Notes: a model not told the origin generated them from the sequence alone. Positions 1-11,402 are shown, counted from the first letter of the stretch. The stretch: DNA of 64,000 nt from Lethocerus indicus (GCA_019843655.1 JACDQD010000007.1:27556816-27620815), one strand, 5' to 3'. Program-made: numbers and translations.

Positions 1-1914
1 ACTACCCCCTGGATGCACCGACGCGAAGGACAACTATTATTACGAACAAATTATTTGTTAAAACGTATTTTAAAATACGGTATCGACTTTCGGGGATGCA
101 CTGAGCCGTCTATATAAAATTCAAATCTTGCAGTCTATGATCGTAAACGCCTCCGACCGAAATATTTTCAATTGTAAATCCTTCCGTTCGAAAAACTCCG
201 ATCCTTCAAGTCTTCAGAGGATGGCCCTTTCCATCTCCCTTCGGTCATATTCCGTTATAAGTTCCGAAAAAAAGTATGGGAGAATCTCAGTAGGGAATTT
301 CGTTCGGAAATGAAAAAGTGTCGGGAAAAACAAAGAAAAAAAAACGGTATCCGATATAAATTTTGCGGACGGACGGGTCTAACGGCGTGACAATTTTTTC
401 ACCGAAAAAAATTCTTCTTTTCCCGCGTCTTCGCGGCGGTCTTGCCGACCGCACGAATAACCGGTGCGGCTTATCGGTAGAAATTCGTAAGGAGAAAAAC
501 AGGATTCTGTGTCCTGCCCACGTGACAATCCTTCCCACGAGGATACAAAAACACGGGTGATGGCTGCAGATCTAATATTCAATAGTGAAGGCTGAATAAT
601 ATTTAATATTCGATACTTAAAATTTAATGGCACTTAATGTAAGTAAGGAGTCCAACGGCTACTGAAGTCCAGGCAACATTATAGTGCGACATTTTGAAAT
701 AAACGTTGTTGCTTGTCTGTGGCATTGTTTTCAATTCGAAAACCTATTGAAAATTCCCGATTCCCAAACTGACGATTGAAAAAATTCGAAATTATCTTTT
801 GAATATAAGTAAATTGTAAATTTTGTCACTCGTACACGTGTTTAAGTTAGTAACGGCTGAATTTGAGCGGCTCGCGGATGCGACCCGCCGATAAAAACGG
901 TTAATGAGCGCAATTTTTATTGCAACTGAAAAAAAGAAAAATTCCAAAAAATGTTCTAGAATAAAAACCCGCCCTCGTACGGAGTTATTGCGCATGAAAC
1001 AAAATAAGCAGCGTAAGAGGCTGCGGACGGGCTGTAAAACTCGAAATGCAACCGGTATCTCCTTAAAAATGGACGCGAGTTTAAGTACCGCGCAATGAAA
1101 AAAAAAATATTTGTAATAAAGAAATGAAATTGCGTAAAGTACGTGCACGAGCGAAAACTGCGAGACTTCCCCCGGCTTAATTTACAACTACGTCCGAAGG
1201 TTAATGTTCTGCCGGGGTAGAACTTCGAACCGTCTCGTATTTCAACGAGGGGCTCTTGTATTTCTTTCTTGAGAAAATACAAATAAAGGCCGCTGAGAAC
1301 AAATTGTGTCTAGCGGAAGGGAAAAGAGGAAAAACTACCCGCATAATTCACTACTCGCTTGGATAGAGTCCAAAAAACGCACGGAACAAAGTTCCGTGGA
1401 AAATTAAAATGTTGTCGGTTTAAAATATTTATGGGGCCCTCAAAAAAAAAAAAATCTGTCACCCGCAATTCATTCAGTCCGAATTCTCAGTTCAGGAAAA
1501 TTCTCCCGAAACTAATTACAGTTATTAATTAACTAACTATCCAGGTAGGAATAACCCGCTTTTCAGGAAATTTTCTCGGGTTTCGGAAAACACCTGAGCG
1601 GGCCATAGAAACACAGAACGAATCCGCATAGTGCTCTTGTAGTCTAGATTGTAGACTACAGTCTACAGTGCTTCAGATATAAGATAATTTATCGGCAAAT
1701 CAAATATAATTGTATCCTTTTTTCTCTCTCTCTCTCTCGATTGGTAATATCCAACTGTGTGTTATTAAAATTGATGTCCCGAAATATTAAAACCCCCATA
1801 AATTTCTCTTTCAGCGCATTTCATTCTATGCCGTATGTCCATTATGGTTCAAATACGGCGTTTTATGATGGCCAATAATGGTTCAAATAAACTGTATTTT
1901 TGAGAAAAACATTT
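1..1914. other. Non-coding, no recognised feature
   Basis: Only short frames open on both strands, A/T runs, and a short (CT)n at about 1725-1738. An AGATTGTAGACTACAGTCTAC palindrome-like stretch lies near 1646-1666. Confidence 0.6.
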
Positions 1915-2091
1915 CCTCCAGACGTACCTATTCCCACCCAGCAGCAGGTTCGCTATCTTGGACTCAGAGGAACGGGACTTAAACAGAAAATTCGGTTCCA
2001 GTAAGACATCCAACATCCGTGATCCCAATCTAAAGTCCTTCGTACCATCCACAATGTCTCTAACCGTACTTATTCGGAAGAACGAGTACAT
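1915..2091 (+). mobile_element. Jockey-like LINE fragment
   Basis: The plus strand reads KTFPPDVPIPTQQQVRYLGL, which fits the conserved 'IP....VKYLG' stretch just after the reverse-transcriptase domain of Jockey-clade ORF2. A second block reads QSKVLRTI.NVSNRT. The intervening part is deleted or frameshifted. Confidence 0.65.
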
Positions 2092-3199
2092 TGGATTTTT
2101 TCGGACGGTCGAAATGGCAGATTTTTAGAAAAATCCCGCAGATTTAAAAGATGGGATGATACCTTTTTTTTTTACGGTTTAAGACCCGTAAGAGTGACGT
2201 GGGTCCGATGGCCCTACATTAAATATTCGGTCACGCGGCCCTTCGACGGGCCCTAAAGAGGCCAAAAAAAAAAAAATATTAACCTCGCCCCACGGTTATT
2301 TGTCCCTTTTTTGACGTCTGCCCTCAGATAGCTATCTCCGGACGGCCCTTCATTCGAAAACTCGGTTTTTCCCTCCTCGCCCTATTGTCGCCCGTGAAAT
2401 ATACCCTCGAGTGTTTCCTCCGCGCCGTGTAGCGTCTCGACGAAATGTTGCGGTGGCGAAGATCGATCCCGAGATACGTCGTGAAGAAGATGAAGACGGC
2501 CGTCCTTCTTCAGTTATTAGCGGAGCTGTCAACGCATTCCCCGCCGACTGGATGCATTCCTCTTTCGGGAGGCCGCGAATCACATCTATGTTTCTTCCCC
2601 TATTCGAACTATACCGAAAAAAATAAATTAAACCAAATTCAATATGAAAAGAGTAGACTGAAATGATTTACAGAGGATGGGACCGAGTATCGTTGAACGG
2701 CGTACGGACCACGGGGAGGAAAACCTCCCCGTTATTCACGCCGCAGGTGGGCGAAGGAGAAAAGATTTTTCGATTAATATGCGAAAACTCGCTTACCAAA
2801 AAAAAAGAAAAAGAAAAAAGACAGACAGCGCATAGTAAATATAATAAACGTCGGACCGTGCATTAACCGGTGAGTGGAAAATAAACGAGGTAGTGGGAAC
2901 AGGTGCGTTTATCCCTAGTGTCAATATTTGGCCCGAATGGTAATTGATCTCTGGGGGTTTGCCCCCAGCTCTAGGTAATTAGGGGATTTTATTCGTGACC
3001 ACGTTGGCACCGTTCGCTCAATATTTTTTGCGCGCAACCCCTTAAACAACCCCATCAATATTTATGCAATCGGGCCCCTGGGGGAAAACTGGGGGACAGG
3101 AAAATAATGAATACCATATACGGTATAAGTTATTTTCAGCAAGAAACAGATAACGCTTTTACGAAGAGAAAGAAATATAATAAACTCCTATCGCTGGTC
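2092..3199. other. Non-coding, no recognised feature
   Basis: Overlapping frames near 2350-2670 lack any recognisable domain. CTGGGGGTTTGCCCCCAG at about 2952-2969 is a strong small hairpin. Confidence 0.55.
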
Positions 3200-3373
3200 T
3201 GATCCCCTGCCAGACCGGTTACGACCGCTCGCCGTCTTCAGTAGCGGCGTGAGTCGCAAGCGAAGTTAGGTGACGTTGCATTGACAGTATGAAGAATCAC
3301 GTGGCGGCGAAGTGACACACACACCGCTACTGAAGACGGCCTGGCGAAAGAACAAACAGGCGGTGAGACAGAA
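3200..3373. mobile_element. HHFB copy, degenerate foldback
   Basis: Minus-sense half core (CTCGCCGTCTTCAGTAGCGG) at 3228-3247 and plus-sense CCGCTACTGAAGACGGC at about 3326-3342 face each other across about 80 bp. The right arm then runs into a remnant of the GAAAGA..CGAGAGGAGACAG module. The ribozyme cores are broken by deletion. Confidence 0.65.
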
Positions 3374-3539
3374 AAATTTTGTAAGCGATAAATTGTTGGA
3401 TAGATAAAATATTTGTTTTCAAGGACTGGCGGTATAACACTTGAAAACACAGTAACACAGTATAGGCACTTAGCAGATTTCACTTCGCTTTAGCATATTG
3501 TGTCTTCTAGTTCGGTATGAAAAAATAAATGAAATATAT

Positions 3540-3729
3540 TCAACAATTTGATAAGATGTATTTCGGTCTTGAGGAGTTCTTCAAGAAGGGAATCGAAAAT
3601 TTGCCGGAAAAGTGGCCGGAGAGTTGTCGATAATATCGGTGAATATATAGCAGATTAATAATTAAAGTTTCTTTTTAAAATAAAATGAATTCCAAAGTCA
3701 AAATGTTGATTACTTTTGGGTACCCCTAA
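3540..3729 (+). mobile_element. Mariner-derived MITE (left TIR lost)
   Basis: Coding-sense copy containing transposase C-terminal codons (GIENLP.., then a VVDNIGEYIAD-type end and TAA). The right TIR is complete and ends CCCCTAA followed by TA. The first about 20 bp are missing. Confidence 0.85.
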
Positions 3730-3743
3730 TATATAACTTGTTT

Positions 3744-3775
3744 CACGGCCGTTCGCCATCTTCAGTAGGCGGCCT
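3744..3775 (-). mobile_element. HHFB fragment
   Basis: Only CGGCCGTTCGCCATCTTCAG and a few flanking bases of one arm remain. Confidence 0.5.
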
Positions 3776-3959
3776 ATTGTCCGCACTGTCGCCGCACCAT
3801 TACCTCGGCTGCGGTGTCGATCTCGCGAATATTCGGGCGAGAATCGAATATGAATACATAAAAAATATTCCGCGCCCGCTACATTTTATATTTATCAAAC
3901 CGGGAGGAGTAGACAGGAGGAATAATTTCAAAACTAATTCAACCGGCAGATCGTAATAA

Positions 3960-6856
3960 AATAAGAAATGCGGCCTTTATTTTCTGTCGGCCAATTTCAC
4001 GTTTTACAGACGGATTTTTATACTGAACTCACAAGTTGTTAAAAGCCCTCGATCTCGTCCGCTCATGACGCATTAAAATTTCATTTTGGCAATTATGACC
4101 GGACGGGCTGTACGCTTCTTATTGCGGACAATAAAACGAAAGGAAAAAAAAAACTGGAGACCATTTTTTTTTGGCGTAGGGGCGTTTATATCGGGCGCAG
4201 TTTTTATTATTGTTATTGTATAATAATTTTTTGCGGCGGCGCCAGCGAATTTTTACGACCTCGAACGCTTTCCGGAAACGAAACAAAAAATACGCCCGAT
4301 ACGGGGGAAATTGAAAGCGTTGATTTCGTGTGACGATCCTTCTTCCCTCCTGAAGATTACTGGAGGTAAGTACGACGAGAGATATATATATAATAAATAT
4401 ATATATATATATATATATAAGGAGAATAGCGGAGGAAGGGACCTCTAAAATAGCGTACCGAGAAGAGGAGAGGACTGAAGAAGGTGTCGAAATCCGAACC
4501 TGATGACCGAAACAAAGACGGCGGAACCGAGGAAAGGACGACACGGAGAGGATTGGAGCTACTGAAGAAGATGGGCTTGAAGGGATTGATTTGTTCGTGC
4601 GGCTAAAAGGCCCTGGGAATTAATATATATATATACGATTTCTGTCCACAATAATGTCTAAAGGAACCGACATGGGTCCTCGTAAAAGTGGAAGACCTCC
4701 GTGGTGGCGGTCATCTCCTCCTAATGCCCTCTTAATTGAAGATTAGACGAATTAAAATTTCTTTCCTTTTGTCTTTCCATTCTTTCTTTTTTTTCCCCCT
4801 CCCCCTACCGGTCCAATTATTGAGGGAGGACCACCGCGGAGTGGGAAACGGGAGTGAGAGATCAATTCCTCGTAGATATTTTCCCCTACGTCGTCGTCGT
4901 AAAACGAAGTTTGTGTGTGGCCCAATTTGTCCGAAAAGGGCCGCCGCGGGTACAATTTTTTTTTTCAATGATTTCTGTCCGTTGTGAGTTTTGAGAATCG
5001 CACCTCGTCTGCTGCGGAAACAAAGCGTTTGGAAGATAATCGTAATAAACGCGGAATTAAAAAATTAATAATTTGCACCTTGAAAAAACGAAATAAGTTG
5101 AATTGTACGCTTGAAAATTTGTATTCGAAATTATTCCATCGCTCCGATCTTTTGATTCCCCTCGCATATCCTTCCTGAAGATCCTGCGCGCCGTCTTAAG
5201 AACCGTCTTAAGAGCTACTAAGGGCTGGAGCGGAAGAACCGTCGAAGGGCGGGATTCGAGTCGTCAAATAGTCACCGGATACGATTTTAAAAATTGCAGT
5301 CGAGACTTGAAATAAACGCGGAAAGAAAATAACAATTCAGATCATCGGAAGAAAAATGAAATAACTTGAATTATAAACTGAGAATATTCAACCGATTCGC
5401 AGATCATAAAATGGGAAGCCTGACGACGCAACACATGTAGATAAACGACATAAAAGTATTTACTGTAGAATTTTATTCAGTGAATAATAGGCCAGGGATA
5501 CGAGAGATCTTCTGCAACTATCCTTGGCTCTCTTCTGATCCTGGAACCTGTCCGCGTCGGACCAGTTTTCAGTTTAGTTTGAAATTATTATTGCAATAAA
5601 CAGGTCCGTTTATGGTTTTGATTGGCCTGGATGGTCTCGTGGATAACTTTCGGTCGGTTGAAGCGATTTTCAGAAATTATATCTTTTACAGCATCCGTCG
5701 GTTAAATATAATTTTAAAAAAATTGTGGGCCGCAAGTTCTTCAGATCTAATATATATATATCCTAGTGTTCGGATAATTGTACAGTAGAGAATTCTCCCT
5801 TTGTTCGGGCCTGTGGAAATTTCGTTTTTTAACAATGGCCGAGGCTTAGGGGTGGTTGTAGTTGAAATGAAATTGTTGTAGGATTTGGAGCACGTGTTGG
5901 CCACAATTTTTACCTTCTCGGGACCGTTCAATTGTACCCTTTTTCGGCGGTCCTCCTTTCGGTCGGAGCTTTCTCGGCCTATTTGATTCCTTAAAGCTTA
6001 AGTTCTATTGTTGTCCCCCTTCCCCCATTCTTCTGCCCGGTCTCCCGTTCTACCGGCCCTCGTTTCGGCACGCTTTGTTGGTGCCACACCGAACAGGATA
6101 AACTTACACGCTGCGGGGGCGGACCTCCTCCCTCTCCCTGTTGTGTACTCCGGTCGAGTAGGAAGGAGATCGATCGTAATCGGGCTATTGGGGGGGGCGG
6201 CTGCCAACAATGAAGTTTTACATTCCCCGATCCCCGGGTTCCCATTGTGGCTTAACAATTTAACCCGAGCCCCGCCGCTTCCATCCCGGTTAGGGGACCT
6301 TCGGGATTATCCTCGGATTACCGGCAGAGGCGTAATCCGACGGGGCGAGGCTACCGCGGGGTTGAACGGGATTCGGGGCTAATGGAACCGGCGGTGCGTC
6401 CACTTTAAGGCTTTCATCCCCAGGAGTTGAACCGCTCAAACATACCCGGAAAATCCGGCAACAGTATATCCACCATTTACTTAATTTAAGGCTAACACCG
6501 GTTTATTAACTAGAGCTAAAACTACACCCATTGCCAGTTTTCGTATATACCTGTTTCATACTATTTTTTCATCTAATTACTGAAGAACCTGCATCAGTCG
6601 AATCAGGCCCCCCCCAAAAAAAAAAAATAATGCGAGCAGTTCATAAAATAGGGCGTTCACAAAAGGGAACACGAAGAAGGACACGAAAGAGAACATGGAA
6701 AGGGAGTTGAAATGATCGTTGATGAGCAAAAAGTTTTGCACGAAACGTTACTGGAGGTACAAAAAGCCGAGAAATGTCACCGCTTCTGAGAGCCTTTTTC
6801 AATATTTTTTTGATAAAGTCAGATATCCTATTTTGTGAAGAAAATAAATGTTCCTT
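3960..6856. other. Non-coding, no recognised feature
   Basis: AT-rich with (TA)n at about 4382-4420 and a GC-rich patch at 6000-6400 whose open frames exist on both strands. I see no gene or repeat family here. Confidence 0.55.
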
Positions 6857-7075
6857 TCGCCAGACCGGTTTCGGTGACAGTGTGACAACAGGCCGCGGGT
6901 GAGGCCGCCCGAAAAACCTCCGAAGTGACTGACACAGCGCTACTGAAGACCGGCGAGCGGCCGAAAGACCGGTCTAGCGATAGACCAGACCGGCGAGAGG
7001 AGACAGAAACACGCGAAATCTGCGGTATTCCAACCGCTCGCAGACCGCAAAACAGGTCTGTTAAACTATTCCGGC
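6857..7075 (+). mobile_element. HHFB copy, 5'-shortened, with 3' tail
   Basis: Begins within the left arm (CAGACCGGTTTCGG), passes the AGTGACTGACACAGCG linker and a modified hammerhead core at about 6940-6979, then has GAGAGGAGACAGAAACACG. It ends with the unique tail GGTATTCCAACCGCTCGCAG .. CAGGTCTGTTAAAC. The core has an inserted GA between GAAA and ACCGGTC. Confidence 0.75.
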
Positions 7076-7760
7076 CAAGTGGAAGCATTTTATGTAAGCG
7101 AATATTTTTTTTTTTGGTTTTATGGCGATTGCGCTCATCTCGCAGGACGCGAAACCGGTCTACGTCGCGGACGGAAACCGCGTCTATCCGATTTATAATA
7201 GTATTTAAAATGGTCGGGCTCGGATTATTATCCGTTTCGTTAGCGGTCGAATTTCAGCTCTGAAATAAAAGCCCGCGTTCAAAAAAAATATGGAAATTTT
7301 ATTCGGTTCGTTAAAAGATATCATTTCTGAAAATCGCCTCAACCCGATGCCCCGAAGTTATTCCGGCCAATCAGTACCATAAACGGACACGCGTATAATA
7401 ATAATAATAATGCGAAACTAAATAGCTGAAACTGGTCCGCAGAGCAGCTTATCTCGAGATAGCCCGGAATCTTTGCTGAAGATCTCTCGTATCTGATCGG
7501 ACTAAATTAACAAAGTGCCCGGCTATTTTGCATTGAAAAAAAAATTCTACAGTAAATACGTCGATGTTGTTCAGCCACATGAAAACAGCGTCGTTAGGCT
7601 TCCTATTTTATGATATTTATTCAGACTATTAGAGCCAGGATCGCAACGTATAGATCCGATGAATCGTTTGAATATTTTCAACCGTATAATTAAAATGTTA
7701 TTGCCACTAATTGCAGGGTGTAATAAATTATTTATGTTTTATTATACCTACAAATTATTT

Positions 7761-8067
7761 GTGTTTCAACATACCTGTGGTCTCTGCGAGGGGTTGGAAT
7801 ACCGTAGGTTTCGTCGGCCGTTCGCCATCTTCAGTAGCGGTGTTAGTCACTATTGGCACTTTGGATGTTTTTCAGGCATCCTCACTGCACTGTCACTGTC
7901 ACTGTCACTGACAAACACCGCAGTGCAAGTGACAGTGACAGTGCGAAGTGAGGACGCCCAAAAATCATCCAAAGTAACTAACACCGCTACTGAAGACGGC
8001 GACCGGCCGAAACCGGTCTAGCAGAAGACCGAACCAGCGAGAGGAGACAGAAACACTGGAAATCTCC
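7761..8067 (-). mobile_element. HHFB copy, well-formed hairpin
   Basis: The tail (minus sense) lies at the left (ATACCTGTGGTCTCTGCGAG), and the GTAG-type end at the right. The two arms meet at a perfect-looking centre near 7890-7940 made of CACTGT repeats. AATTATTT at 7753-7760 recurs at 8068-8075 and may be a target duplication, though it is short and AT-rich. The plus-sense hammerhead at 7985-8022 is intact at the core. Confidence 0.8.
7985..8022 (+). ncRNA. Hammerhead ribozyme motif
   Basis: CTGAAGA then C (instead of the usual T), GGC-GACCG-GCC, GAAA, CCGG, TC, TAGC. Core intact; stem I 4 bp. Confidence 0.65.
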
Positions 8068-8075
8068 AATTATTT

Positions 8076-9788
8076 CTATATTTAATTCCGTTCCGAAATC
8101 TCGAATCGAATAACTCGAGGAAAAAATCAATTCCTCCCCCTCCCCTTCAACCAAAAAAATGCTCACTAGATTTTAACTGTACGACCGTAACGTTCATCGG
8201 AGCGTGCTCGAATCGGTTTCGAATCGGTCCGGTTACAAACCAGGTACAATGGGGAGAAAAAAAAGCAAATATACAACAAATTTTTCGCCCCCCCCCTTTT
8301 TGAAACTGTTCAAGCGAGGCCCTAAGGGCTCATTCTTGGCGCTTTGGGTTGCACGAGACCTCGCCGCGATAAAGGGTAGTAGTCGTCGTCCTATACATCC
8401 AACCCCCGGAGGCGGGTCCAATACACATTTTTTTTTGGCCGTTGTTGAATGTTCCTCTTGGTACCAACAATATAACCGACTAATATTATATATATATTGA
8501 TGAAAAAAAAATACCATCTCTATTATATTAGCATCGTTAGTAGCACTTTTTATTCAAATCTCTGGGAAGACCAGGAATTGGAACGTGCCTCGAAGTGGGG
8601 TCGTACAAAGAGTCGAATTTAAAGTCCGAATTTTTAAAAAAAATTTCACCGGATCCGTCGAGTCTTGTGGTCGACATCGGTGGAAATGTTGAATTGGTTT
8701 TCGGAAAAATTCGAATTCGAAATTGACATAACGTAGACATCCAACTGAACCACGAGGACACCATTACAACAATTTGAAATGATCTTTATGTGATTATAGA
8801 CTACATTGAGTGAATCTCTCGTAGCTGATCCTACCGTTTGAAAAAAATCTGTTTTTTCTTTCATTTTTCGCGAATCTCATCAAATTGGCCAATATAAGCC
8901 TTGGCGTCCAAGTAGGCCTTAGGTCGAAATAATTGTTTCGCATTTTTCAATTATATTTTCCTATATACACGGCGCTTAAGAATTGAGCGCAAAATGCAGC
9001 AACCGGAGTCAGCGCGAATCGCAGAAGATTATTTAATGGATTAACGCGATTTTCTATCGTTTGCCCAATTAACATTTTCTTTTTTTCCATAGCAATTGAC
9101 GTTCCATAGTCAATTAACGATTCACGACGAGTGAAGAGTAAACAGGCCGATGATTGAAAATTTAAATGGCGTTTTTTTTTCTCTTTTCATTTCAGAAAAT
9201 TTTTCGCAAATTGACTAAGTAGGCCGAACGCTCAAGTTGTACTCAGAATTTATATATAATAGAATTTTTTTTGGACTTTGAGATCGAATTTACTGGCCAC
9301 GGGAACGAACACCGGTTGCGGAATATTCGAACTCGTGAATATTTGTTCGACGATTATACGATTTTTTCACTTAATTAAAGGCATTTTATAATAATACGGT
9401 CATTTTTCCAATCGATCCCTGCACAGAGGGAAATTGAAAAGCCGCACCGTCATCAACGATCGGCCCCATTTGCCTCTCAATTGCCGCAATCAGTTTTACG
9501 ACCGCAATTAATAAGTGTCGGGAAAAATATTTTCCTTAATTGTGCTGAGGGGGATTAAGATTTTTTTTTGCCGGTTAATTTCATCGCGTCCCATCTACAA
9601 TTGTTCATCCATTATGCCCGGTGTCGATTGGCGGTCGCACGTGCAGTATACACGTGAACAAAACGAGTCTGACTGCTGTTTCTGCCCTTGTAGAAAACAG
9701 CATAATATACATAGTATGTAGGCGTTGTTATATTGTGTCGAATAGCAATTGAAATTCTACTTGAGAGAAATTGTTGTTGTGAGCACGT
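8076..9788. other. Non-coding, no recognised feature
   Basis: Poly-purine runs and AT-rich DNA; frames at 8200-8900 are short and open on both strands. Confidence 0.55.
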
Positions 9789-9966
9789 GCTAGACCGGTT
9801 TCGGCCATCTTCACAAGAACAACAAGGCACACGACATATATACAGACCGACAAGCAGACAGTGCAGTGAGGATGCACGAAAAACATCCGGACTACCGGAG
9901 ATGGCGAGCGGCCGAAACCGGTCTAGCGAAAAACCGATCCGAAACCCAAAAAATCGACGGTACTTG
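9789..9966 (+). mobile_element. HHFB copy without recognisable tail
   Basis: A left-arm piece (TGCTAGACCGGTTTCGGCC) is followed by GTGCAGTGAGGATGCACG and the right arm GGCGAGCGGCCGAAACCGGT. The CTACTGAAGA segment is mutated to CTACCGGAGA, so the ribozyme core is dead. It abuts a LINE reverse-transcriptase fragment. Confidence 0.7.
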
Positions 9967-9974
9967 ACAGAACA

Positions 9975-10180
9975 CGAATTTGAAAATGATCACCGCCCTA
10001 ACGGACGAACAACAAACACAATTACCGCTCAAATTATATTACAGAATATTCAACACAGGCGCAATACCAGATTCTTGGCCGGACATCACAATTATCCCGA
10101 TATTAAAACCCGGCAAAAAAAGCACAGACCAGTATTACATAATTGAGACAATAATTCTCGCTGCGATTAAGACCTGCTGA
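9975..10180 (+). mobile_element. LINE reverse-transcriptase fragment
   Basis: An open stretch reads YYRIFNTGAIPDSWPDITII then PILKPGKKSTDQYY, matching the start of the non-LTR reverse-transcriptase domain (IP..W....IIPI.KPGK...YRPI). It stops at TGA 10180. Only about 60 codons remain. It abuts the right side of an HHFB copy. Confidence 0.75.
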
Positions 10181-10573
10181 AGATGTCATCAACGGCGTAA
10201 TTAATATCAATTATTCGGTGGGGAGGCGGGGAGGATTCTGTATATAATCGATCTTTTCCTTAACGGGCGAACTACGGATACATCGAAAATCTTCGGGCAA
10301 CATGTTCCAAACGTAATACCGGGTGCTTTCACCTTATTAGGGGGGGGGGGCGCCTAATCGGCGTTGTAATTTCGATGTAATGAGGGCCCCCAAAATTGGA
10401 ATTGAGAGAGATGTTCCTCCTTCCGAGCGGGAAGGAACATTAATTGGTACCGCCGTGTCCGTACAGCGTACCGCCTACCGGGAGGTCATGACAGGGGCCC
10501 TAATTGGTGGCGGGGGCCCAATTAGAGGGCGATCCGTCTTAACGCTCCAGGAGAAAAAAAAAAAAATGTATTC

Positions 10574-10902
10574 AATTTGATATACCTGTTTTGTGTGGTC
10601 TGCGAGGGGTTGGAATACTGTAGGTTCGTGATGTTTCCGTCTCCTCTCGCTGGTTTGGACTTTCGCTAGACCGGTCATATGGTTTGTCAGTTATATATAT
10701 ACGTTTCTTGTTATTGTGTTATTGGGGACAACTGACAGACACTACAGTACATGTGAAAGTGACACAGCGCAGTGAGGATGCCCAAAAAACATCCAAAGTG
10801 CTAACAGTGACTAACACAGCGCTACTGAAGATGGCGAGCGGCCGAAACCGGTCTAGCAAAAGACCAAACCAACGAGAGGAGACAGAAACATCACGAACCT
10901 AC
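10574..10902 (-). mobile_element. HHFB copy with 13-bp target duplication
   Basis: AAAAAATGTATTC at 10561-10573 recurs exactly at 10903-10915. The tail is on the left (GATATACCTGTTTTG) and the GTAGGTTCGTGATG-type end on the right, so the element is minus-oriented. The plus-sense hammerhead at 10820-10857 is intact. The centre contains a TGTTATTGTGTTATTG stretch shared, in reverse complement, with the 44.5-kb copy. Confidence 0.85.
10820..10857 (+). ncRNA. Hammerhead ribozyme motif, intact core
   Basis: In order: CGCTA (stem I), CTGAAGA (core), one extra T, GGC-GAGCG-GCC (stem II and loop), GAAA (core), CCGG, then TC and TAGC. The last A of GAAA, CCGG and T form the palindrome ACCGGT, a loopless stem III. 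Predicted cleavage is after C10853 (GUC). TAGC pairs with GCTA in stem I. The order and core bases match the hammerhead consensus. The unpaired base before stem II and the loopless stem III are departures, so activity (probably as a dimer) is inferred. Confidence 0.7.
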
Positions 10903-11212
10903 AAAAAATGTATTCCTTCGGGATATTTCAACTGGCACGAACCCGTTCCCGGAGCGGTTCGTTCTCCCCGGAACACTTAGAAATTGAACGGGGACCGAAA
11001 TCACAAGCGGCTTAACGATTCCCGAAATAGTTACGGAGGCGGACATAGAAATATATTGAATAAAACTCTGGACACAAATAAATAAATACAAATAAATTCT
11101 AAGGCCCATTACGGATTGTAGATTGTAGAACTGTGGTTTTGTTGATCCCCTCAACTCGGTTGCGCACGCCCAGTAATGTTTTAAAATACGGTTGTAAATT
11201 AATAATTTGTTC

Positions 11213-11402
11213 TGTAGGTTCGTGATGTTTCCTGTCTCCTCTCGCTGGTTTGGTCTTTCGCTAGACCGGTTTCGGCTGCTCGCCATCTTCAGTAGCGCTG
11301 TGTTAGTCACTGAAAAAGTTAGAAACCGGTCTAGCGAAAGACCAAACCGGCGAGAGGCGACGGAAACATCACGAACCTGCAGTATTCCAACCCAGGTATA
11401 TC
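11213..11402 (+). mobile_element. HHFB copy with 17-bp target duplication
   Basis: AAATTAATAATTTGTTC at 11196-11212 is repeated exactly at 11403-11419. The element starts TGTAGGTTCGTGATG and ends CCAACCCAGGTATATC, i.e. plus orientation with a shortened tail. The minus-sense hammerhead at 11259-11297 is intact; the plus-sense one is half deleted. A relative of the empty target lies at 13029-13083. Confidence 0.87.
11259..11297 (-). ncRNA. Minus-sense hammerhead ribozyme motif, intact
   Basis: On the minus strand: CGCTA, CTGAAGA, T, GGC-GAGCA-GCC, GAAA, CCGG, TC, TAGCG. Stem I is 5 bp. Lies in the left arm of the HHFB copy that has the 17-bp duplication. Confidence 0.7.

Noticed and set aside
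9733..10146. 137-codon plus frame through HHFB and LINE sequence
   Set aside because: Runs across two mobile elements in a frame different from the reverse-transcriptase reading.
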